A stretch of 64,000 bases of DNA. It comes from Cohnella lupini. Its GTDB lineage: Bacteria > Bacillota > Bacilli > Paenibacillales > Paenibacillaceae. The position numbers and the translations under genes are program-made. Location of the stretch: contig NZ_QRDY01000014.1 of NCBI RefSeq assembly GCF_003386205.1, positions 1 to 64,000 of the forward strand. Direction: 5' to 3'. This document shows positions 28,276 to 35,900 of the stretch, piece by piece (position 1 is the first letter of the stretch; every line of letters starts with the position of its first letter). Below the pieces are notes generated by a model that did no database searches, was not told the DNA's origin, and worked only from the letters and a program-made list of their open reading frames with translations.

Positions 28276-28577
28276 GAAGTAAGCGTGCCTCACACGGCTA
28301 TCCTGCCGAAAATGCCGCAGCGGTTGAAATAAGCGTGTGTCGCGCGGCTATATTACCGAAGTTGCCGCCAGCGGTTGAAATAAGCGTGCCTCACACGGCT
28401 ATCCTGCCGAAGTTGTCACTAACGGCCGAAATAAGCGTGCCTCACACGGCTATCCTGCCGAAAATGCCGCAGCGGTTGAAATAAGCGTGTGTCGCGCGGC
28501 TATATTGCCGAAGTTGCAGCCAACGGCCGAAATAAGAGTGCCCCGCACCGTTATTTAGAGGCATTCGGCTAACGGCT
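28276..28577. repeat. 50/51-bp tandem repeat array, six units
   Basis: Units start at 28276, 28326, 28377, 28428, 28478 and 28529, each opening GAAATAAGCGTG and ending near GCCGC-AGCGGTT or AACGGCC; the last is degenerate. Unit 1 matches unit 4 with one difference, and unit 2 resembles unit 5, giving a higher-order period of 152 bases. No open frame spans it convincingly. It lies between the start of the YkvI-like gene and the terminator of the lipoprotein gene. Confidence 0.9.
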
Positions 28578-28617
28578 GCCCTATTCGATAAGTTTTTCGT
28601 AGAGAACGCAAACACAA

Positions 28618-28665
28618 AAACGCCTTCTTCAATGCGGACTTAGACATCCGCTTGGAAGAAGGCGC
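28618..28665 (-). terminator. Terminator of the lipoprotein gene
   Basis: On the minus strand, GCGCCTTCTTCCAAGCGGA pairs with TCCGCATTGAAGAAGGCG, followed by TTTTTG. It begins two bases beyond the stop codon. Confidence 0.88.
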
Positions 28666-28666
28666 T

Positions 28667-29380
28667 TTAGATTTCTCTGCTAAGAAGCTTGAGAGACAAC
28701 ACTTGCCGGTTATCGGGGTCCAGATCTAACTTGAACCATCCCCCGGATACTTCCAACGTTAACACGTTCGTTTGATCGTCAGACGGAATCCCCAGAAGCT
28801 CGCCGGCTGCCGAACCGTCCATTCCGCTCTTAAGTCCTTGGATGCCGGTTAGAACATTCGGAGAGGTAATTTCCACGTATACGACTTTGTCTTGTTCGTC
28901 TAACCCGATGGAGAGACCGTTATATTCCCAAATATTCACCGATTGATCGTCGCCGGGAAGCAGGTACGTTTCCTCCGGCAAGCCATGCTTCTTGACGACT
29001 TCTTTATCTGAAACGCCTAGCTTAATTCCTGCCAAAGAAGGTGATTTCGGCTGGAATGCCAGGTCGGAGGGCTGATCGTTCGCCGTCGATTCAGGTTGGA
29101 TATTGGATACTTCGACCGCCGGAATCGGATCATCCGAAGGTTTAACATCTATTATGGTAGTTGTAGGTAAAGGAGAATCGGATGGTATGTCCTTAGCTTG
29201 TTCCGTGGATTCCTCGTAAGGTTTGGAAATAGGCGACGGAGTTGGCGAGAAAATCACCGGAAGCCCCTCGGAAGAAATCGGAATCGGCTCGGTTGCAGGG
29301 GAGGAACTGCAGGACACCAAGCTTGCGGACAACAAAAGAGCACTCCAAATTTTCAGTCTTGCTGCGGAGTATCTCGGCAT
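28667..29380 (-). CDS. Putative lipoprotein with C-terminal SmpA-like domain
   Basis: A 237-residue exported lipoprotein. The signal peptide ends in the lipobox LVSC, with Cys around residue 24 as the lipid site. A Ser/Pro/Thr-rich linker occupies about 25-115. The C-terminal domain starts GIKLGVSDKEVVKKHGLP and repeats the theme at GLKSGMDGSAAGELLGIP, which resembles the two-helix-plus-strands BamE/SmpA or CAP-associated type of fold where such phrases recur. I do not recognise a specific family. It is a monocistronic unit with its own terminator. Confidence 0.7.
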   Translation of the reverse strand: MPRYSAARLKIWSALLLSASLVSCSSSPATEPIPISSEGLPVIFSPTPSPISKPYEESTEQAKDIPSDSPLPTTTIIDVKPSDDPIPAVEVSNIQPESTANDQPSDLAFQPKSPSLAGIKLGVSDKEVVKKHGLPEETYLLPGDDQSVNIWEYNGLSIGLDEQDKVVYVEITSPNVLTGIQGLKSGMDGSAAGELLGIPSDDQTNVLTLEVSGGWFKLDLDPDNRQVLSLKLLSREI

Positions 29381-29633
29381 GTTAATCCCCCCCTCATAAA
29401 ACCTTTTACACTATATAAGACATTACAAATCATGGAAAAGTTTCGTGCTCGTCAACTTTATTTGAGAATTCATCCTTTTGTCGCATCGGGTCGCAGTTTG
29501 TCGGGACTTTAGTCTTGTTGTTTCGCCATAAAAATGGCTTGCGGTAATAGGTACGAATCTGAAACTCCATGTTGCGCGCGGGAAAGGGATATGGTACGTT
29601 AAACGGAAAAGACAACGGGTGGTGGGGAAGACG

Positions 29634-30206
29634 ATGGATATTCTCAAGGAGCGAATTCTGAAAGAAGCAAGCGTCATTAACTCAGGGGTGTTGAAATTGG
29701 ATTCTCTGCTCAACCATGGCGTCGATCCGCAATTGACGATGGAGATGGGCAAAGAGTTCGCTGCTAAGTTCGCGGGCGAGACGATTACGAAGGTCATTAC
29801 CGTAGAATCCTCGGGTATTCCCGTTGCTTTCGCTACCGCTTTGGTGCTTGGCGTACCGCTAGTCTTCGCTCGAAGGAAGAAAACATTGCTCGGCGAGCCG
29901 GATGCTTACTGCGAAAGAGTTCCGTCCTTCACCAAAGGCATCGTTACCGACCTGATCGTTTCCAGACATTTGATCAGCTCCGAGGATTCCTTGCTCTTCA
30001 TAGATGATATTATCGCGAACGGGGATGCCGCACGCGGACTCATTAAAATCATCGAACAATCGGGAGCTACGCTTAAAGGAATAGGGATCGTCCTTGAGAA
30101 ATCTTTCCAAGCGGGCGGCCGAACATTGCGCGAGCTTGGGTATCGGGTGGAGACGCTCGTTAAGATCCAATCCTTGGATGACAACACCATAACTTTTGCC
30201 GATTAA
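29634..30206 (+). CDS. xpt: Xanthine phosphoribosyltransferase
   Basis: Purine salvage enzyme converting xanthine and PRPP to XMP. It has 190 residues from the ATG at 29634, matching Bacillus Xpt in length and opening MDILKERILKEASV. The PRPP-binding loop LLFIDDIIANGDAARG is intact, and VESSGIPVAFATA is the family's pyrophosphate region. GGTGGGGAAG precedes the ATG; an upstream GTG at 29619 is less likely. In B. subtilis xpt precedes pbuX and a guanine riboswitch controls it; neither pbuX nor a recognisable purine aptamer is present here. Confidence 0.93.
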   Translation: MDILKERILKEASVINSGVLKLDSLLNHGVDPQLTMEMGKEFAAKFAGETITKVITVESSGIPVAFATALVLGVPLVFARRKKTLLGEPDAYCERVPSFTKGIVTDLIVSRHLISSEDSLLFIDDIIANGDAARGLIKIIEQSGATLKGIGIVLEKSFQAGGRTLRELGYRVETLVKIQSLDDNTITFAD

Positions 30207-30291
30207 ATAATAGGGCTATGAACATCCTTTCCCAATCGGATTTCAATGTCGTATAATAGGGATAACCTGCAGATGGGGAGGCGAACAGCAA

Positions 30292-30627
30292 ATGGATAAC
30301 GTAAATAACGTGAATTTGTCGGTCGACTTTTTCCTGAATAAGCTGGAAGAGTCCAAAGTTCATTTCGAAAGAGCGCTCGATTGCAAACACACGGAGTTCG
30401 ACGACCTGTATCCATACATGATCGAACACCCGCAATTTTTCTGGTACAAACGTTATGTCGCATGGTCTGAGTTACTCACGATCGTCAAGCTCTGCGAGGA
30501 GCTCGATATTGCTTGGACGGAAAGATTCGAGACGCATCAAGCCGAATATGTTAGCAACCGGGTCATGTCAAGCAAGGTACTGGATTGCTGGTATGAAACG
30601 AACGATACGAGAGAGCACGTCGGGTAA
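30292..30627 (+). CDS. Conserved small protein of unknown function
   Basis: A 111-residue soluble, acidic, probably helical protein with many aromatic residues (HPQFFWYKRYVAW). GGGGAGG nine or ten bases upstream supports the ATG, and a terminator follows about 35 bases after the stop, so this is a genuine single-gene unit. I recognise no family and see no catalytic motif. Confidence 0.65.
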   Translation: MDNVNNVNLSVDFFLNKLEESKVHFERALDCKHTEFDDLYPYMIEHPQFFWYKRYVAWSELLTIVKLCEELDIAWTERFETHQAEYVSNRVMSSKVLDCWYETNDTREHVG

Positions 30628-30660
30628 GGATTCGGTGCTGCTTGGGAACAAACCCGGAGA

Positions 30661-30692
30661 ACCCGCCTGGACTTAGGTCCTTGCGGGTTTTT
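30661..30692 (+). terminator. Terminator between two small genes
   Basis: ACCCGC and GGAC pair with GTCC and GCGGGT around a short loop, followed by TTTTT. It closes the 111-residue protein gene before the next ribosome site. Confidence 0.88.
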
Positions 30693-30716
30693 CGGCACAA
30701 TCGAGGAGGAAGAACG

Positions 30717-30932
30717 ATGTTGAACGATGAGCAGTTGAACCATTTTCGGGTAGAAGGAACGAAAGTACGGGTAGTTAGAGATGCGCTCGAGTTGAATGAC
30801 GTCGTCGGCATCGTGGTGGCGTGGGATGAAGAGCAGTTGCTCATCAGACGTCCGAACAGGCGCGTAGTGAAGGTGAAGCGCGGATACGACATTCAGTTGG
30901 CAAGCGAGCCTAGGCAATGGTCGAATGAATAA
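30717..30932 (+). CDS. Small protein of unknown function, SH3-like composition
   Basis: A 71-residue protein from the ATG at 30717, chosen because CGAGGAGGA lies immediately upstream. The sequence alternates short beta-like segments (TKVRVVRDA, VVGIVVAWDEEQLLIRR, RRVVKVKRGYDIQL) and is basic, which would suit a small beta-barrel such as an SH3-like or KOW-like fold, but no family is recognised. It is followed 87 bases later by the AhpD-like gene. Confidence 0.6.
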   Translation: MLNDEQLNHFRVEGTKVRVVRDALELNDVVGIVVAWDEEQLLIRRPNRRVVKVKRGYDIQLASEPRQWSNE

Positions 30933-31019
30933 ATATGCCGCTCTCGAGGGAGTTTAGATAAGATTCCCAGCGCTTGAGCGCTTGGATGACAAATTCCCTA
31001 GTTTGCGGAGGAATGCCGA

Positions 31020-31478
31020 ATGGCCATCATGGAACAGAAGGTACGACAGTATAAGAACGACGCGGCGGGTTTATCGGAGCAGCTGCCGGATATCGCGAAT
31101 ACTTACGATCGATTCACGGGGCAATGCTTCGAGGCGGGGGAACTGGATGCGAAGACTAAGCAGCTCGTCGCCCTCGGCGTTGCGTTATTCGCCAATAACG
31201 AGGTATGTACGTATTATCACGTGCAGGCGGCGCGCGAGCTCGGAGCAAGCGATCGTCAGATCATGGAGGCGACGGCCGTAGCGTCCGCGGCGGCAAGCGG
31301 GCACATTTTGTCTCAGAGCGTTATTCGGGTTCAAGGTGCTTTAGGTGGAGAAAGACAGCAGAATTCAGCGATGGATAGCCTGCAGTATAACGCCTTTCAT
31401 GACACGGAATTCGGTCAGGACGAGGATGAGCCGGGGATGAGCGTTCCGGGGAGCGATGCGGTATCTCCGTCCTATTAA
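31020..31478 (+). CDS. Carboxymuconolactone decarboxylase (AhpD-like) family protein
   Basis: A 152-residue helical protein of the CMD/AhpD family. The core (LDAKTKQLVALGVALFANN ... ELGASDRQIMEATAVASAAASG) is typical. The family's redox motif CxxC-xxxH is here NEVCTYYHVQAA: the first Cys and the His are kept but the second Cys is Tyr, so ordinary disulfide peroxidase chemistry is unlikely. The last 40 residues are an acidic, low-complexity tail. GCGGAGG precedes the ATG. No other antioxidant gene is adjacent. Confidence 0.82.
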   Translation: MAIMEQKVRQYKNDAAGLSEQLPDIANTYDRFTGQCFEAGELDAKTKQLVALGVALFANNEVCTYYHVQAARELGASDRQIMEATAVASAAASGHILSQSVIRVQGALGGERQQNSAMDSLQYNAFHDTEFGQDEDEPGMSVPGSDAVSPSY

Positions 31479-31623
31479 AAAGCCCCATTAACTGAATATT
31501 TGAACATCCGCGATCGGCTTGACTTCGCTTTAAAGCCCGTGCTATTATAAGTAACGTGATTGCGACAAGGTTACCTTTCAACGCGGCAACGTGGTGCAGG
31601 AAATCCCAATATCACTATGATAT

Positions 31624-31710
31624 GCGGCCATGGCGGAATTGGCAGACGCGCTAGATTCAGGTTCTAGTGGTGTAACAGCCGTGGAGGTTCGAGTCCTCTT
31701 GGCCGCACCA
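31624..31710 (+). tRNA. tRNA-Leu (CAG)
   Basis: An 87-base class II tRNA with encoded CCA. The acceptor stem is GCGGCCA/TGGCCGC, the anticodon loop TTCAGGT gives anticodon CAG, the T-loop is GTTCGAGTC, and a long variable arm (TGGTGTAACAGCCG) marks tRNA-Leu. Confidence 0.97.
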
Positions 31711-31724
31711 TCCTAATTAACAAT

Positions 31725-31766
31725 AGGTTTCTGATCCTTCTCTTTCTGAGGATCAGGAGCCTTTTT
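31725..31766 (+). terminator. Terminator of tRNA-Leu
   Basis: CTGATCCT pairs with AGGATCAG, extended by AGG/CCT, with TTTTT at 31762-31766. Confidence 0.88.
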
Positions 31767-31776
31767 AAGTTTTCAG

Positions 31777-32060
31777 CGTGCCCAGAGGCACGCATCTTCT
31801 AGCCTGTGAAAGCCCGTTTGCGGGAAGAGCCAAGACTCCGAGTAGCTAGGATATTTGCGTATGGCGAAATCAGTGCGTAAAAGCGTATCGACGAAAGTAC
31901 CTGTCGGAGACAGAGCGTGCGGCGTCGTCAAAATGGCCTCGCAAGAGGATAGAGAGGAAGCCGAGTCCCGCACACTTGGACGAAGGCCATGGAAGTTATC
32001 TAGAACTTGGAGCGACCTTGAAGAATCCTTCGGCGTAATTTGTTCAAGTTTTTCAAGGAG
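31777..32060 (+). ncRNA. Unassigned stretch with many potential RNA stems
   Basis: This stretch has no convincing gene but many potential hairpins in close succession. GCGTGCC/GGCACGC has a CAGA loop. CCCG/CGGG has a TTTG loop and lies inside an outer CTAGC/GCTAG pair. CTGTC/GACAG has a GGA loop, CCTC/GAGG has a GNRA-type GCAA loop, and AAGTT/AACTT is also present. It starts about ten bases after the tRNA-Leu terminator and ends in an AAGGAGGT ribosome site before a 44-codon frame. The pattern recalls the 5' part of a group II intron (domain I, then a start codon in domain IV), but no reverse transcriptase or domain V was found. The identity is open. Confidence 0.35.
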
Positions 32061-32071
32061 GTACAGGAAGC

Positions 32072-32206
32072 ATGGCGAAGAGTGCAGGCAAACAAGGGAG
32101 CAAGCTAGACTTGTACATCCGACAACGGCTAAATGTTCGGATTGTTAGAAATCTTCGATTCGACGTATTGTCTAAATTGGCGTGGATATTGTTTATTGTA
32201 AAATAG
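32072..32206 (+). CDS. Possible 44-codon small gene or intron-ORF remnant
   Basis: Starts with ATG ten bases after AAGGAGGT and encodes a basic protein opening MAKSAGKQGSKLDLYIRQR and ending with a hydrophobic LAWILFIVK. The ribosome site is excellent, but the length and composition are unremarkable and I recognise no family. It may be a real peptide, or the surviving start of a longer deleted frame. Confidence 0.35.
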   Translation: MAKSAGKQGSKLDLYIRQRLNVRIVRNLRFDVLSKLAWILFIVK

Positions 32207-32931
32207 TGGATTTAATCAAGTGATTCCTGGATGTCCTTCATACCAACGCCGATGTTTCGCTAGCACCAACGGGAAGTGTTACGGAATATAACCCTCTAAC
32301 TATGTCCAGGGAAAAAAAGTCCAAATAAATGCACAAGTATCTGCATGGAAGCTATGGAAGCGCTTAATCTATAATAAAAAATAGCAAATGAATGCGTTTT
32401 CAAATGAAGATCAATATTATGTTGAAAGGAGCTATAAAATGAAAAAGCGATCGTAGACGATGGTAACGGAACGAGTGAAATGGAAATTTGTAACAAAATA
32501 TAGGCGCACATTCTTATGAAAGATACTACCTATTTGAGGGTGAGTAATTGCTTATGTGAAATATTGTTCTTTAATTTTCCCTTTAATGAATACGGGCACC
32601 ATTTATATTTTAGGTGACCTTGCATTGAAATAATAGACCCATAGAAACCTTCATAGCTACGTTTTTACTCATCTTCCGCTTTTAGTTGACCGCTGCCGGG
32701 TAAGGCACGGTCGCCATCGCCGTTTATTGAATCTAACTCAATCCCGGACAGTCGTTTAGTTTGTTCATGGTAAGAAGAATATTCTTAAAAAATGAAAGCG
32801 TTTTGCAATTCTTAAAAATGCATCGACGGGCTATTTTTATTGTTGACAACTATAGCTGAGAAACCGGCACTAATACCGCTTTGACGGTAATGTATATAAA
32901 ATTTTACTTATATTGAAGGAGGTTTTACGTA
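32207..32931 (+). other. Long intergenic region before the beta-helix gene
   Basis: No gene is supported in these 725 AT-rich bases. A tiny frame near 32439 stops after six codons. A cre-like site lies at 32793-32807, TTGACA at about 32844 lacks a well-spaced -10, and GAAGGAGG precedes the GTG at 32932. The long leader could hold an untested regulatory RNA. Confidence 0.4.
32793..32807 (+). promoter_or_regulatory. Candidate cre (CcpA) site before the beta-helix gene
   Basis: TGAAAGCGTTTTGCA resembles the catabolite-responsive consensus TGWAANCGNTNWCA with deviations at the right end. Carbon catabolite control would suit a polysaccharide-degrading protein. Confidence 0.4.
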
Positions 32932-35900
32932 GTGAGAAAAAGAGCATTAATTTGGATTATGACTTTTGTAATGGTATTTACCATGTTACCATTTTCAGGG
33001 GCGGTAATCGCGGCTGAAAGTACGCCAGGTGCCACGATCTATGTTGCTACAACAGGCAATGATAACACGGGTGACGGAACACAATTAAATCCGTACCAAA
33101 CGATTGCCAAGGCAAAAGCAGTAGTAAGGACTTTGCCTAAAACCGGTGGCGATATCGTCGTGCAAATTGCGGATGGCTATTATCCGCTTGATGAAACGCT
33201 GGTATTTGACAAGGATGATTCCGGAAGTGCAAGCAGCACGATTCGCTATGAGGCGGCGCCTGGCGCAAAGCCGGTCATCAGCGCCGGTACAATGCTGGAA
33301 AAAGGCATATGGACAGAAGCGGTCGGCCTTACCCAGACGGGTGGCTTAACGGCGTATAAAACAACACTTAACCGGAGCGATAAGTTGCGCGCGATCTATG
33401 TCAACGATAAGCGCGCCAACATGACGCTGAGTTCGCAAATAGCTTCGGCCAACAGAACCGTCACTGGCACCCCCACAGTCAGCTTTACAGCTACCGATAA
33501 CCCTTGGGCGTGGCGGGACGGCAGCAACATCCGAGCGGCTATCGTATTTGATGCCAGCGTAGGTCTGACGACGGCAACGAAAAACCCCCAAAACATTGAA
33601 GCCGAAAGCATGGGCGGCTCCACCGCCAGATGGGCAAGGCCTTTTGTCACCTTCGCTTCGATCGAACAGGCGCCGGTAGCCAGCAACAAGCCCGGCGGTG
33701 TCATGCTCCGATTCCAGATGCCGTATGCGGCGATTTCACAGTCTTTGAGTAATAACACGCAATACAATCCAGGTAACAATCAAGTGATCCGCAACGCTTT
33801 CGAGTTCTTCAACAAACGCGGAGATTTCTATTTCGACCAGGCGGAAAGCACGCTTTATTACATCCCGCTTGAAGGTGAGGATGTCAATACTGCCGACGTG
33901 ATTATTCCAAGGCTTGAGACGGTCCTCGACATAAGAGGGATCCCTGTAGGAGATCGATTGAACCCTGTTGCAGGCTCGGATGATGGACGTGTCAAGAACA
34001 TCACCTTTAACGGGCTGACGTTTGCCCATACCGACTACAAACTGACTGAAGTGACGGGCACCTATACATTTAGCGACGGATCCGGTCCGGTAACGACTAG
34101 TTCCCGCGGCTTCGCGTCCGTTCAGGGCGCTATCGTGAACAAAGCTTACTTCCCTAGCAGCATTAACTGGCATGAGACTTTCTACCGAAGTTATGACATA
34201 CCGCCTGCAGCGGTCATGATTAACGCGGCGAGGAATATTAAAGTGCTGAACGGAGAGATCGGGCTTGCCGGATTTATTGGCATCCATGTGGAAAATGATG
34301 CCAAGAATATCGAAATCACGGGCAACTATATCGTAGATACGCTCGCTTCCGGCATTGTAATCGGACATCCGCAACATATCTATGAAAACGATGTGCCGAT
34401 TACGCATGAATCTAGTGTTTCAGTCTCCGGCACGCCAATAAGAAACTGGGCCGGTGTTGATAAGGAAAAATATACGGCGGGTACGGAAGCCGTGCCGGAA
34501 AATATTTATATTACAAATAACTTTTTGTACAGGAACTGCTACGGATTCCCAGGCGCCAACTCACTAACCTCTTTCTACACTACTAACATGCAGGTACTGC
34601 ACAACTACATTTATGACTCCACTTACGGCGCAATGAGCATCGGATGGGGCTGGGACGAGTACGATGGGTTCGGCTTTACCGCCCAAGGTACCAACAAGAC
34701 CGGCGGCCCTTACCATGGTACGCATGAAACGAGCCTTGGAAGGTCTCCAGCAATCTCTACGACCTCGAGGAATAACAAAATAAACTCTAACCGCGTAGAG
34801 GAAATTTGCACGGTAGTTAACGACTCCGGAGCCATTTATTCCCTGGGACGGCAGGGCGATCCGGGTAATTTGCCGGACGGAGGGACATGGGACACCATCA
34901 ACACCGTCTACCCTTTGACAAACGACCCCGTCAGCAACAAGAATAGTAACTGGAATTCTGACAACTGGACGAATTTCACCGAGATGAACTACAACTTTCT
35001 TGACCCGAATCCAACTAACAAACCCACGACCTCCAATAATTGGACGAACGGGTTCCATCCCGACGAAGGCAGCACATTCATTAAGATGATAGGCAACGTC
35101 GTGCAGTCAAAGCTCTCCCATTCCCCCGGAAAGAGCCGTCTTATTGAGTTTAACAACTGGAAGCGCAAAAGCGATATGATTATGGTCCAAGGCTACGTGG
35201 ACGGGGATAACGACCAGAATGGCGCCCCGAGGACTACTTTTGACAATTTCAAAAGCACAAGCCGCATTTGGCCACTTAAGGGCAACGAAATCGTATTAAA
35301 TTCGGGCCTTACCAACGAATACGCTCATATGATTCCGAGAAGCCTCATTGCCGATACCGAGTTCGAACTGGCTTCCAACGTCATCATGGGTAGAGGAGAG
35401 ACGCTGAACCGCAGGGGTCTGCTGCAAGCTCAAGACACGGTTTGGCTCGCGCCGGCGGACGCAACCGTCTTTACGGAAGGCAGCAAGATGACCAAAGCGG
35501 CCGGCGACGCAAAGTCGATCAAAGCTCCGTCCGCCGCAGGAGAATACAAGCTCTTTATCGATTATGCAGACGCCAGAGAGACGGCCACTTCCAAGTTTAC
35601 GGTATACGTCGACCAGAACGCGTCAGCGATCAACGTGGAAGACGGAGAAAGCTACGAAGTTTCAGCGGTCCGGCCTCTTGAACTGACTTTGAGCGGAGAC
35701 TACACCTATACGCTCAATAGTAATCCCGTGGTGAGCGGGCATCAAATCGCTACCGAAGGAAACTGGACTTTGGTCGTCAGCACACCGACGGATCCGAATG
35801 CCATGATCATTAACTTCACCACCACGATATCGGTGGCCAATAAGTTGCTCCCGGCTGACGTGACCGTAGCCCCCGGAGGAAGAGTCAATTTTGCGCACGA

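Noticed and set aside
28040-28282. Plus-strand open frame of 80 codons opposite the transporter start
   Set aside because: It has no ribosome site, lies antisense to the YkvI-like N-terminus and ends inside the tandem repeat array; composition is not protein-like.
28276-28577. CRISPR array
   Set aside because: The 50/51-bp units are contiguous and related throughout; there are no unique spacers and no cas genes.
31855-32148. Plus-strand frame of 97 codons in the region after tRNA-Leu
   Set aside because: No ribosome site, Arg/Ser-rich random composition, and it overlaps hairpins and the better-supported 44-codon frame.
32296-32511. Minus-strand 71-codon hydrophobic frame in the long intergenic gap
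   Set aside because: No ribosome site and AT-rich composition explain its hydrophobicity; it has no recognisable neighbour logic.
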